From a virus: a stretch of 44,499 bases of DNA. The notes under the pieces are model-generated. The model saw only the letters and a program-made list of their open reading frames with translations, was not told the origin of the DNA and searched no databases. The stretch is from positions 1 through 44,499 of IMG/VR virus record IMGVR_UViG_3300043446_000275. One strand, 5' to 3'. Below are positions 1 through 7,660 of this stretch, in pieces (the stretch's first letter is position 1; the number at the start of each line of letters is the position of its first letter). The position numbers and the translations under genes were made by a program.

Positions 1-139
1 AGTGACCTTCGATACCTGCAATTTGATCCTTGCGGTCGATGTTGCGTTTGTTGATTGGGGTTTCGACACCCATTTTGACTAAGTGCTCATGCACTCGTTG
101 ACCCAATTCTGGATCGCATTTTGTTTTGTTAAAACTCAT
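1..139 (-). CDS. folE: GTP cyclohydrolase I, N-terminal part (cut by window edge)
   Basis: The first 46 codons are visible, starting at an ATG that follows a strong GGAGGG ribosome site six bases upstream. The protein opens MSFNKTKCDPELGQRVHEHL and continues with GVETPINK and KDQIAGIEGH. This resembles the N-terminal arm of phage and bacterial FolE (PELG..VH..L...GVETP..., then IE.H/IM). FolE converts GTP to dihydroneopterin triphosphate, the entry step to folate and to 7-deazaguanines (preQ0/queuosine). The catalytic zinc and His residues lie beyond the window. A TGT/DpdA-like gene and a QueD-like gene a few kb away favour a 7-deazaguanine role over folate. The call rests only on the N-terminus. 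Confidence 0.6.
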   Translation of the reverse strand, partial: MSFNKTKCDPELGQRVHEHLVKMGVETPINKRNIDRKDQIAGIEGH

Positions 140-199
140 AGATAACCCTCCGTTGTGATGGTTTTAAATTGACATGTTGTAACCGTTGTGTTACATCTT

Positions 200-207
200 T
201 ATTTATC
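200..207 (-). promoter_or_regulatory. T4-type late promoter box for folE
   Basis: The minus strand reads GATAAATA, one base off the T4 late consensus TATAAATA, about 60 bases upstream of the folE ATG. The leader between them holds a small inverted repeat (TGTAAC/GTTACA, plus-strand 178-183 and 190-195) and the GGAGGG ribosome site at 146-151. Confidence 0.45.
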
Positions 208-210
208 ATC

Positions 211-459
211 TTAATGAGGGGCTTTAGGTTTTCCTATACCCCAGCGATTTCCCATAGTTGAACCACCACCTTCACCGATATCACCATCCTCACCAGTTCT
301 ACCTTTGAGTGCGCTTTCAAACACAGCATCCTTGTCTATCTTTTCAAATAGACTAGGTGCTGATTTTACACGGTTCCATCTTTTCAAGTACCGTTGTTCT
401 TCTATGTACTTAGGGTCGTTCTTATTAACATATTTCAGACCCTTACGCTTCTTAGCCAT
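211..459 (-). CDS. Hypothetical basic protein, 82 aa
   Basis: A small Lys/Arg-rich protein (MAKKRKGLKYVNKNDPKY...) with a Gly-rich stretch near residues 59-67 (DGDIGEGGGS). The start ATG overlaps the stop of the preceding gene as TAATG, so translation is probably coupled. No domain was recognised. It is the last gene of a run of small genes (873 to 211) read just before the late promoter of folE. The basic composition fits a nucleic-acid-binding or small virion protein, but this is not shown. Confidence 0.6.
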   Translation of the reverse strand: MAKKRKGLKYVNKNDPKYIEEQRYLKRWNRVKSAPSLFEKIDKDAVFESALKGRTGEDGDIGEGGGSTMGNRWGIGKPKAPH

Positions 460-656
460 TACTTAGCCTTAGCTTTTGCTTCTGCTCGTGCTGCCTTTTC
501 AGCAGTAATTTCGTTACGGCGTGCTTTGATTGCCTTAGCCATTTCTGCTAATGCTTTGCGGGCACGAGTACCTGCGGCTGAGTTACCTTTTTCAAACTTT
601 TCATGTTCTGCTAGGTATGCTTCTAAGTGTGTATTAATTTCATTGTGTGCTGACAT
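459..656 (-). CDS. Histone H1/Hc1-like nucleoid protein
   Basis: A 65-residue, highly helical Lys/Ala-rich protein. The central part, HEKFEKGNSAAGTRARKAL, closely resembles the Hc1 family signature (FEK...KGNKAAGTRARKAL.E...) known from Chlamydia Hc1 and related bacterial proteins, which bind and compact DNA. The tail is an EKAARAEAKAKAK low-complexity segment. I chose the internal ATG at 656 because AAAGGAAAG sits just upstream. The longer open frame only adds a Lys-rich read-back into the preceding gene. It overlaps the end of the upstream gene by 17 bases. Likely role: condensing phage or host DNA. Family match by eye. Confidence 0.6.
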   Translation of the reverse strand: MSAHNEINTHLEAYLAEHEKFEKGNSAAGTRARKALAEMAKAIKARRNEITAEKAARAEAKAKAK

Positions 657-873
657 TTTTCTTTCCTTTAGTTTTCTTTGGTTTTGCTTTTGCTTCTTCT
701 TGCTCAACAGAGGCAATCGCTTCTCTCACTGCTTCTAATAATGCTTCATCGTCCCAAACTAGTTCAGTTGAACCATCTTCAAAAGTCTTTACTGTCAAGT
801 GTTGACCTTGACTAATTGTTGGCCAACCACCTGATGGTTCGTTAGCCAATACTTCTTTTTTCTTTCGTGCCAT
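640..873 (-). CDS. Hypothetical protein with Lys-rich tail, 77 aa
   Basis: The protein has a basic start (MARKKKEVLANEP), a short central beta-prone region (LTVKTFEDGSTELVWDDEAL), an acidic helix (LLEAVREAIASVEQEEA) and a very basic C-terminus (KAKPKKTKGKKNVSTQ). Its ATG overlaps the upstream stop as TAATG. No family was recognised. It sits between an extremely acidic protein and the Hc1-like protein, in one tightly coupled set of small charged proteins. Confidence 0.6.
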   Translation of the reverse strand: MARKKKEVLANEPSGGWPTISQGQHLTVKTFEDGSTELVWDDEALLEAVREAIASVEQEEAKAKPKKTKGKKNVSTQ

Positions 874-1373
874 TATTCTTCCTCCTTAGTGCCTTCTTGT
901 GGTCTAGTGAAGGGCCATTGTGCTCGTTCTTCTACGATAGGTGCAAGTTCGGGTAAGACCTCTTCTTCTGTTTGACCAGTGTGAATGATTTGTTCTTCAT
1001 CACCGTCAACACGCTCAATGATTAAATCACAATCGATAATCATTTCGGTATCGCCGGGCATCCAACCTTCTTCTTCTAAATCAAGGTATGAATTTTCTTC
1101 TAAGAATTCTTCTAGCCATTCTTCTAGGTCTTCATCGTCTACTGTAACTTCTTCCCAGCAACCGTCAAATGTTTCAACAAGTTCTGTTTCATAATCACAG
1201 TTGTAGATATCTACGCCTGCTTCAATGTCAGGGGGATTGTCATCGTCTGTATAAACAATGAACTCACCACCACGCCAGCCTGTTTCGGCTGTGATAGTTG
1301 CACCATCTTTATGATAGTAGCTACGCTCAATAATTGATTTCTTCCATTGGGGTGTTACTCGCCACTCAGCCAT
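873..1373 (-). CDS. Strongly acidic hypothetical protein, 166 aa
   Basis: Asp and Glu dominate, especially in the middle (VDDEDLEEWLEEFLEE) and at the end (GTKEEE). The N-terminal third is beta-prone, with Trp, Tyr and two Cys. No catalytic motif was recognised. The start overlaps the preceding stop by eight bases. Such charge could mean a DNA-mimic or a partner for the basic Hc1-like and Lys-rich proteins encoded directly downstream, but that is speculation. Proteins of this style occur in other T4-like aquatic phages as conserved hypotheticals, from memory. Confidence 0.6.
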   Translation of the reverse strand: MAEWRVTPQWKKSIIERSYYHKDGATITAETGWRGGEFIVYTDDDNPPDIEAGVDIYNCDYETELVETFDGCWEEVTVDDEDLEEWLEEFLEENSYLDLEEEGWMPGDTEMIIDCDLIIERVDGDEEQIIHTGQTEEEVLPELAPIVEERAQWPFTRPQEGTKEEE

Positions 1374-2280
1374 TTACAGTCTCCTCGGTTACTTCTAATT
1401 CTGGGTCAATAGCAAGTCCTTGCCATTCTTTAATTTTCAATTCATCATCGTTCCACTGACTTGTCCACTTTTCACCGGTCCACTTTGCTTGATATGTATA
1501 ACTGTTCTTACCAGCAGTCTTAACCATGTACAAGCCTTCACGCACTGGATTGATTTTCTTAGGGAACCAATCAGTCATTGGGTATTCAATGTCATCCATG
1601 TTACGATACTTCTCGTAACCTTTACCATCAAACTTGTTAGAACCTGCAATATAGAATCCAAAGTCTGAACTCTTACCGCTAGTGTCTCCGCCCCAGTTGT
1701 CTAATGTTTCTTCGTTATATTGTACACCATTGATAACTTCATTACCATCAATCTCACTAACTTCTAATTTAAGTTTGGTAATATCAAATGGTGCTTGTAA
1801 TTCTAAACGACCTTCAAAGAAAGTTCCTTTCTCTGAACTAGTGCCAATGAATACGACAGTACCCGCAGGCTTCATATCGATCCATGTTTCATCGCCGTAC
1901 GAGAACTCAGGCTCACCGTCATCACCGGATAATGCATCAGTACTAGCTTCGTAAACTACATTATCGTTCTCATCTAAAATTTGAAGTGTACCTGAATCAC
2001 GGTCAACACCCCAGCAGTGACCCATGTCATCACAGTCATGCCATGAGCCGGGATAGAATGGTTGCATATCTTCAGGGACATCAGATTCGTGACTGTGGTC
2101 CCATGCATAATCACTGAGGTCAAGTCTGCGTCTTTTAAAATAGTCGTATACTTTGCGCTCTACTGTACCCATCACATATTCACCACCGTAACCCCAAAGC
2201 AAAACTTTGTAAGTACATGGGGTGAATTTTAAAATCTCAATGAGTTTTTCGTGCTCGGGATTTTTGACTGGTTCTGACAT
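1366..2280 (-). CDS. Hypothetical protein, 304 aa
   Basis: I set the start at the ATG at 2280 (MSEPVKNPEHEKLIEIL), which follows the glycosyltransferase stop by one base. The open frame extends upstream but would read back through that gene. The first 40 residues contain a helix and VLLWGYGGEYVMGTV. Residues about 60-100 are rich in Asp, His and Trp (WDHSHESDVPEDM, WHDCDDMGHCWGVD). The rest alternates short strands with acidic turns, ending in Trp/Lys-rich strands (YQAKWTGEKWTSQW). Predicted as a mainly beta protein. No family was recognised. Confidence 0.6.
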   Translation of the reverse strand: MSEPVKNPEHEKLIEILKFTPCTYKVLLWGYGGEYVMGTVERKVYDYFKRRRLDLSDYAWDHSHESDVPEDMQPFYPGSWHDCDDMGHCWGVDRDSGTLQILDENDNVVYEASTDALSGDDGEPEFSYGDETWIDMKPAGTVVFIGTSSEKGTFFEGRLELQAPFDITKLKLEVSEIDGNEVINGVQYNEETLDNWGGDTSGKSSDFGFYIAGSNKFDGKGYEKYRNMDDIEYPMTDWFPKKINPVREGLYMVKTAGKNSYTYQAKWTGEKWTSQWNDDELKIKEWQGLAIDPELEVTEETVNG

Positions 2281-2281
2281 A

Positions 2282-3472
2282 TTAGTATTTGCTTTCTCTG
2301 GAATGTTTACGATAGTCTGTTGACATACGCAACATTGTATCACCTTTACCCTCTAGAATATCACAGATTCGGTCAATCGTACCGTCATTGTAATCACTTA
2401 TTTTACCCATAAGTTCACTGGGCTTCTTCAATAATTTTTCAAGTTTGTCAAGCGCATCTTCCACAGACCAAGGAATATACATGCGAGTATGGTCATTGCT
2501 AAAAGTTTCTGGGAAACTACGATAAGCAGGATAAAGCACATTACAACCCAAAGCATCTGCTTCCGAGACAGTATTACTGACCCAATCTTGTAGCGCACAA
2601 TTAAATACCACGCGGCTATTATTAACAATGTCGTAATAAGCATTTTTATCTAAGTCCTCATAAATGTCTAATATGTCAAGTGCTTGCAAATGTCTTGTGC
2701 GTTCCATGTAACTCTCATTGTTACTTTTTAGTTTAGCACCACTGCATACACAGAAGTCAACGCCACCGCCACCTGGGTGACGAGTGTACCATGCGTCAAT
2801 CACATCCATATAGAAGTCTGGTTGCTTCTCTTGGTCCCATCGTGCTGAGAATACAACACGAGGCTTGCGCTCATGCCAGGGTGTGATTGATTTTACACGG
2901 GACTGTACTTCCTCTTTACCAAACGCAAGACCGGAGATATTATAGATTGGGGCTTCCCAGCCTGCAATCTTCATGTGCATGACCATTTCTTCGTTAGTTG
3001 CGAGGATAGCGCCCCCACTTTGACTGACAGCCTCACACACCATCTGTTCATATTTTGCCATCCAAGTTCCCATCCCCCATACGTGGACAAAATCATCAGG
3101 ATCAATTGACTGTGCCAAACATCTGACAAAAATCTTTGGACGATGCGATTGAGGAACTTGATTAATAATATAAGGCAACGACTCAAAGCCCGGTTGAAAC
3201 ATATCTTCAAAGTAGATAACATCTTCACTAGTCACTTCCCCTTCTTTCATCAATTTAACTAAGTTCATTAGTTGACTCATGCCGAAGTAGCTACGACCAT
3301 GTGCATCTAATACTTGACCTGTTACAATTTGTTGGTCAGTGGTTAATGTTTCACCACCTACAATATGATAGTTGATACCACGCTTTTCAAATACACGGGT
3401 ATTCCACTCAGTCAATTGTAGTGTGTATCTTGCTTTGTAGGGTTCAAGTCCCATATAAAATAGTTTACGCAT
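2282..3472 (-). CDS. GT-B type glycosyltransferase (GT4-like)
   Basis: The 396-residue protein has the layout of a two-Rossmann GT-B enzyme. Near residue 200 a strand plus SARWDQEKQPDFYMD resembles the 'S.R...KG.D..' opening of the donor-binding domain in GT4 enzymes. The later SRVVFNCALQDWVSNTVSEA segment followed by ALGCNVLYPAYRSFPE matches the sugar-nucleotide EX7E-type region. A nucleotidyltransferase-cupin gene lies directly upstream with an eight-base overlap, suggesting a sugar activation and transfer pair. The acceptor could be phage DNA bases (as in T4), a virion protein or a surface glycan; the sequence does not decide. Confidence 0.65.
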   Translation of the reverse strand: MRKLFYMGLEPYKARYTLQLTEWNTRVFEKRGINYHIVGGETLTTDQQIVTGQVLDAHGRSYFGMSQLMNLVKLMKEGEVTSEDVIYFEDMFQPGFESLPYIINQVPQSHRPKIFVRCLAQSIDPDDFVHVWGMGTWMAKYEQMVCEAVSQSGGAILATNEEMVMHMKIAGWEAPIYNISGLAFGKEEVQSRVKSITPWHERKPRVVFSARWDQEKQPDFYMDVIDAWYTRHPGGGGVDFCVCSGAKLKSNNESYMERTRHLQALDILDIYEDLDKNAYYDIVNNSRVVFNCALQDWVSNTVSEADALGCNVLYPAYRSFPETFSNDHTRMYIPWSVEDALDKLEKLLKKPSELMGKISDYNDGTIDRICDILEGKGDTMLRMSTDYRKHSRESKY

Positions 3473-4223
3473 CTTTTCTTTCTATATCTTCTTCAATACA
3501 TTGTTCACCATATTGTATCTCTACGATACGACAGGGAATCTCATATGGGTTAGTCAACTGATGCCAGTCGCCTACAGGAATGTGTTTACTATGATGCTCA
3601 TTCATCAATGTTACAGGTAACATATAACCATTTGGCATCGTACTAACTACATTACACATACCGTGTGTAACTAACCAATATTCATTTCGTTTGAAATGTC
3701 TTTGCATACTCAAACTCTTACCTGGATCAATAGTTAGTTCTTTAACTTTACATCCAGATACTTCGTGTAGTATACGATAGTAGCCCCATGGTCGCAATGT
3801 TTTAGGTTGTTTCCATTCGTTTAGAATCCAACTACTTGAGTTTTGTTTATTAGTACCACCGACACCGAACACAAACTCAACATCATCAAAGACCATTTCT
3901 GGAATATTGTCTTTAGTTCTATCTCCGCCATTAGCAAAGATAATTTCTGCATCAGGGTAATCTAATTTGACACGTTCAATAGCGTTAATACTCGATCCAT
4001 CACTATCATCATATTGTATAGTTTCATCTACCATAGATAGATTACCAACTATCATCATTCGTTCATAGTAAGGCATAAAAGGTTGGCCCTTTTTACGAGC
4101 CAACCATTCGTCACTGTTCAATCCGACGACTAGAATATCGCCAAGTTGTTTAGCAGCCTTGAAGTATTCAATATGCCCGCTATGTAGTGGATCGAATCCA
4201 CCAGTGACTAGTACTATCTTCAT
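3465..4223 (-). CDS. Nucleotidyltransferase (HxGH) fused to a mannose-6-phosphate isomerase-type cupin
   Basis: The N-terminal half starts MKIVLVTGGFDPLHSGHIEY, the HSGH signature of cytidylyltransferase-like enzymes (HldE C-domain/TagD type), with a partner FANGGDRTKDNIPE segment near residue 98. The C-terminal half, from RPWGYYRILHE, resembles the ManC/type II PMI cupin (RPWG.Y......VK.L.V.PG..LS.Q.H..R.E.W...G). The start at 4223 is fixed by an ATGA overlap with the stop of the small gene before it and by the usual MKIV start; an in-frame upstream Met would add 12 residues. Likely role: making or remodelling an activated sugar for the adjacent glycosyltransferase. Confidence 0.75.
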   Translation of the reverse strand: MKIVLVTGGFDPLHSGHIEYFKAAKQLGDILVVGLNSDEWLARKKGQPFMPYYERMMIVGNLSMVDETIQYDDSDGSSINAIERVKLDYPDAEIIFANGGDRTKDNIPEMVFDDVEFVFGVGGTNKQNSSSWILNEWKQPKTLRPWGYYRILHEVSGCKVKELTIDPGKSLSMQRHFKRNEYWLVTHGMCNVVSTMPNGYMLPVTLMNEHHSKHIPVGDWHQLTNPYEIPCRIVEIQYGEQCIEEDIERKDA

Positions 4224-4426
4224 CTGCGTGTATCTTCCGCCCATTGATCCTTTGCCCACTTACCAGTCAATTGTTTCTGGTGTTGACGATATACATAGGA
4301 GCGCATATCGTATAGGGTTGATTCATCAAACTTATACCCATAGTCTTGGCAGAATGTCAAGTACTTTTCCAAGTCCTCAAAGATTTGATGAACTCGTGGG
4401 TTAGGTTGGAATGTTGGTTTTGCCAT
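4220..4426 (-). CDS. Small conserved T4-like phage protein, 68 aa
   Basis: It starts MAKPTFQPNPRVHQIFEDLE and continues with YLTFCQDYGYKFDESTLYDM. From memory, very similar short proteins occur in cyanophages and other T4-like aquatic phages as conserved hypotheticals; no function is known to me. AGGAAAA precedes the ATG. The stop overlaps the next start as ATGA. The predicted structure is helical. Confidence 0.7.
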   Translation of the reverse strand: MAKPTFQPNPRVHQIFEDLEKYLTFCQDYGYKFDESTLYDMRSYVYRQHQKQLTGKWAKDQWAEDTRR

Positions 4427-4438
4427 TTTATTTTCCTA

Positions 4439-4894
4439 TTAAATTTTTAGGTTGTTGAGAGGTTGTGTTTTATTGTAATAAATCGTAGCACCATTCTCAC
4501 CGTCTTCGGAGACTGTGATAGCAATGTCACGATTGGGATATCTAGCGGCGATTTGATAATACAAAGCGTCACTTAACATTTCACAACTTTTATAATCCAA
4601 CTCAAGTGTGCCCATTGAATATAGATTCAACAACCAACGCTTGAATTGAATAAACTCAATATCCCTATCGTTGTGAAATACTTCAATCGACACATTAAAA
4701 TGAAAAATGTGACGATGTGGAGTTGCTAAAAAGCTAACATCATACTCATCACCTGTTGCTAGTGATGGGTCTGTTGCTGCCGCTGGGTACTTATGAATAC
4801 CCTCTTTTTGAAATGTTACAAAAATTGTACGCTTAGCCGCATGACTAATGCGTTGCATTTGTTCAAACAATGCGTTTTCTCTTTGAATGTCCAT
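4439..4894 (-). CDS. Possible QueD-like (6-carboxytetrahydropterin synthase fold) protein
   Basis: The 151-residue protein contains H34, PHRHIFHFNVSIEV (H60, H62, H65), DIEFIQFKRWLLN and a late VSEDGENGATIYY. This recalls QueD/PTPS proteins: a HxH zinc pair starting a strand, a 'DF..LK' helix start, and a Glu near the end in a strand before an aromatic. Resemblance is partial and no typical catalytic Cys-x3-HGH was seen. It lies one base downstream of the DpdA-like gene and about 4 kb from folE, so a step from dihydroneopterin triphosphate towards preQ0 would fit. It may instead be a conserved phage protein of other function. Confidence 0.4.
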   Translation of the reverse strand: MDIQRENALFEQMQRISHAAKRTIFVTFQKEGIHKYPAAATDPSLATGDEYDVSFLATPHRHIFHFNVSIEVFHNDRDIEFIQFKRWLLNLYSMGTLELDYKSCEMLSDALYYQIAARYPNRDIAITVSEDGENGATIYYNKTQPLNNLKI

Positions 4895-4895
4895 G

Positions 4896-6452
4896 TTATT
4901 CTCCTAGTGCTTCTGACATTGCGTCATCGCTGTCAATAATTTCTTCGTCAACTTCTGGTTCACCTTGTTCAACTTCAAATAGTTGGTCAAACATAGTCAT
5001 AGCGTTAACTGTTTTCTTACCACTGATACCTTGACTACCTGATTGGAATTGCATCCAATAGCTACTATGATAGTCAATCAAATCAATTGCTTCTTGTTTT
5101 GTTTTCTTGCTGAAAATTTCATCAACTAAGTTACCGAAGAACTGAGGACCTTCGAACTTGTGATTAAGCATCTTGGGAACAATACCTTGTTCGTAACGAC
5201 GGTTAGCCTCTTGAACTGCGTTCATGTGCATCCATACATTATGTGACTGAATCAATGTATAACTCAAAGTATCCCAACTGGTTTTAGTTTCTTTACCATG
5301 TTGCCCTAAGAAGCCGTGACCTCTATAGCACATGTCCTTAATGAGTAGTTTATCAGTAACTGGACTATCAGTAAAGACATTATGGATGCCGTCGGCTAAT
5401 ACAGCGTCCCGATACTTGCGTGTATCAGTCGCATAGTTTTTGTTCTCTGCTGTTTTGGTCATTTGATATGACCATTTCTTGTCATGCTCAATAGTTGTAT
5501 TGAAATATGCAAGACCTTTAGCCGCACTGTAGAATGGGCTAGCGCAGTCAAATGTGATAACTAGTTTTGGGTTATGATGTTTGCGTATTGCTTTTTGAAT
5601 ATCAGTAAACAATACGGCATACTCTAAAATACTTGTACCCAAGCAGTGAATCAAATCGTGCTTACCTTCTTGTAATAGCCCATCAAAGATAATATCAACT
5701 AAACGGGTCAACATCAAGTGAATGTCAATCTTGTTTTGACCACCAAACGCCCAGCCATTAAAGTGATTGTCTGGGTATTGCTTAGGATCGCAATACTTCT
5801 TCATTTCGTTATACCATTCATCACTTTGAGTGTGATTACGACCTTGAAGAACATTTAAGAACTTGCACTTACCACTACGATTGTTAATGAAGTATTCATT
5901 ATTGATATGTGTCGCCGCAATCGCTTCTTCAATCGTACTGATACCGTGAGCACTCTTGCCTGTTTTTGGATCTTTGATATGAAATGTAGTTAGTGACTGT
6001 GATGGGATATCTAAACACATACCATAGTCCATGTATGTATCCATCCATGTCAAAACTTGTTGACGCTTTTTCATAGCACGAGGACAGTTGGGGTCTTTCC
6101 AGTCAGCAGGCCATTGACACTTTAGAATCTGAAAACCACCACTGTCACCTAACATGAATGTACCAGCTTCACGCTCTCTAATGATGCTTTCACTAGGATC
6201 GTTTACTGTTGTGTCTAAGTTAGCGTGACCTGCACTATACAAGCCCCACTTGTAATAGTATAAACCTTCTTTGCTATTAAGAAAGTTTAGTTTCTCAACA
6301 TCACCATTAAAGCCTGCAGGTATACGAGCCTTATCAAAGTACTCTTCACCTTTGCGTTGCTTACCCAAGCCACTGATATAGAAGCTACTGACTGCGGGTA
6401 AGAACAATGCCCAGTCTGGATTTTGTTTTTGTGATAAGTTATCTTGTTCCAT
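4896..6452 (-). CDS. dpdA: TGT-like / DpdA-type guanine transglycosylase
   Basis: The 518 residues carry the queuine tRNA-ribosyltransferase active-site set in order: DSGGFQI (D103), CLDIPSQSL (D148), VLQGR (Q203), AFGGQN (G237-G238) and FDCASP (D302, equivalent to the nucleophile Asp). The CxCxxCx(22-29)H zinc site of true TGTs is absent. That pattern fits DpdA proteins, which exchange guanine for a 7-deazaguanine in DNA rather than in tRNA. The protein is about 130 residues longer than bacterial TGT. The start overlaps the preceding stop by one base. Together with folE this suggests the phage genome carries preQ0-type bases, which would give protection against restriction. Confidence 0.7.
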   Translation of the reverse strand: MEQDNLSQKQNPDWALFLPAVSSFYISGLGKQRKGEEYFDKARIPAGFNGDVEKLNFLNSKEGLYYYKWGLYSAGHANLDTTVNDPSESIIREREAGTFMLGDSGGFQILKCQWPADWKDPNCPRAMKKRQQVLTWMDTYMDYGMCLDIPSQSLTTFHIKDPKTGKSAHGISTIEEAIAATHINNEYFINNRSGKCKFLNVLQGRNHTQSDEWYNEMKKYCDPKQYPDNHFNGWAFGGQNKIDIHLMLTRLVDIIFDGLLQEGKHDLIHCLGTSILEYAVLFTDIQKAIRKHHNPKLVITFDCASPFYSAAKGLAYFNTTIEHDKKWSYQMTKTAENKNYATDTRKYRDAVLADGIHNVFTDSPVTDKLLIKDMCYRGHGFLGQHGKETKTSWDTLSYTLIQSHNVWMHMNAVQEANRRYEQGIVPKMLNHKFEGPQFFGNLVDEIFSKKTKQEAIDLIDYHSSYWMQFQSGSQGISGKKTVNAMTMFDQLFEVEQGEPEVDEEIIDSDDAMSEALGE

Positions 6453-6850
6453 TAAGGTATCATTGAAGGTTTAATGCCATTATCGCCCGGACTGTTTAGT
6501 AAAGTCTGAACCATTTTGATTTGTTCTTGCTTTTGTTTGATTTGTTCAACCAAGTCTTTGATAGCAGGATTTTCTTGTGCTTGTTTTTCAAGCAGTTGTT
6601 CTTCAAGCCTCTTTTTACTAGCCCAATCAAGTAATGATTGAGCTTCGTAAGTTAATTCAATCGTTGCATTAGTGCTTACAAGTGATACCCAATTACTTCC
6701 ATCAAAGACTTTGATACATTGACTATCAAGGTCATATCTCATATCACCAGTCATAAAACCATTACTGCTATAATTCTTATTGACGAATGTAGAAGGACTT
6801 CCACCTATTACAGTGATATATCTGCCACTTGTGTTAATTCCGTTCAACAT
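6452..6850 (-). CDS. Conserved phage protein with C-terminal coiled coil, 132 aa
   Basis: The N-terminal half is beta-prone (GINTSGRYITVIGGSPSTF, then GDMRYDLDSQCIKVFDGSNW). It resembles short T4-like phage proteins of the 'G...RY...S...EVFDG..W' kind. The C-terminal half (residues about 70-118) is a charged coiled coil with KKRLEEQLLEKQAQ and EQIKQKQEQIKMVQ. It starts one base after the sliding clamp stop. It occupies the place where T4 would have clamp-loader genes, but it does not look like gp62. Function unknown. Confidence 0.6.
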   Translation of the reverse strand: MLNGINTSGRYITVIGGSPSTFVNKNYSSNGFMTGDMRYDLDSQCIKVFDGSNWVSLVSTNATIELTYEAQSLLDWASKKRLEEQLLEKQAQENPAIKDLVEQIKQKQEQIKMVQTLLNSPGDNGIKPSMIP

Positions 6851-6851
6851 A

Positions 6852-7583
6852 TTATTTTGTCTGTGCTGGTAGTAAGTATTGATATACTGCTAATCCTGAA
6901 TCAACAGTAATCTCTGCGGCACCTTGGTCACTGATGCGGAAAGTCTTGTCGCCTGGCAAGCTAAGAATAGCCAACACTTCTTGAACAGGCCAGTACCATG
7001 TTTTACTCAATGTGCCTTTGACACCTGCTTCAAAAACAAAGTTACCACTGTGTGTTGATGGGTCACCAAAGTAAATCTTCAAGTCACCATTCTCAACTTT
7101 AGTAGCAAAGTTCTTTTCTTCGCTGTTAGCACTTGCCTGCTTCTTCAAACGCAAGATGCTAGCAACACTAGGTTCAAAGTCAACACCCCAGTTAACACCC
7201 TTGAACTTCAAGTCTTTAACTTTTTCTTCAACGATAGACTTAGCCATCAAACGATAGTCGTTAACGAAATCGTTGTTCTTTGTTGCAAAGTGAATTGTGT
7301 CTGGAGTTTGAACACCATCACGGTCTTTGCGTGTGATGTTAATAGATGCGTTTTCATCATAGTCATCGAAACCAAGAATAGTTTTCAACTTACCTAAGTT
7401 AGGCATACCGAATACGCCTTCGAATTCTGCGTTAGGTTGAACTAATGTACCAGTAACGACAACTGACTTATCTTCTGAAACTGCGTTAACTACTGTTGTA
7501 GTTTGTGTGCCAGTAACTTTGATTAAGTCAATGTTACCTAAGCCTTGTGTGTATTGAATAATATTCTGTAATGTATCTTTCAT
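6852..7583 (-). CDS. 45: Sliding clamp (gp45-like)
   Basis: The 243-residue protein (T4 gp45 is 228) begins with an amphipathic helix and alternating strands, contains DYRLMAKSIVEEKVK, and ends with LAVYQYLLPAQTK, typical of T4-like clamps. A trimeric ring would tether the polymerase to DNA and, in T4, also activates late transcription. AAGGAC lies five bases before the ATG. It is read after the polymerase gene across a 77-base gap without an obvious terminator, so both probably share the promoter at 10.65 kb. Confidence 0.9.
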   Translation of the reverse strand: MKDTLQNIIQYTQGLGNIDLIKVTGTQTTTVVNAVSEDKSVVVTGTLVQPNAEFEGVFGMPNLGKLKTILGFDDYDENASINITRKDRDGVQTPDTIHFATKNNDFVNDYRLMAKSIVEEKVKDLKFKGVNWGVDFEPSVASILRLKKQASANSEEKNFATKVENGDLKIYFGDPSTHSGNFVFEAGVKGTLSKTWYWPVQEVLAILSLPGDKTFRISDQGAAEITVDSGLAVYQYLLPAQTK

Positions 7584-7660
7584 TTTATGTCCTTATAAAT
7601 GTATTTAGGAATACTTGATGTGTATTATAGTGGAAGTTTTTGCGTTTGTAAACACTTAGT

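Noticed and set aside
4439-4894. QueF-type nitrile reductase for the QueD-like gene
   Set aside because: The QueF Cys and E(S/L)KSxK motifs are absent; a QueD-like fold is the better, still weak, suggestion.
6452-6850. gp62 clamp-loader small subunit at the position after gp45
   Set aside because: The protein is beta-rich plus a coiled coil, 132 residues, and lacks resemblance to gp62.
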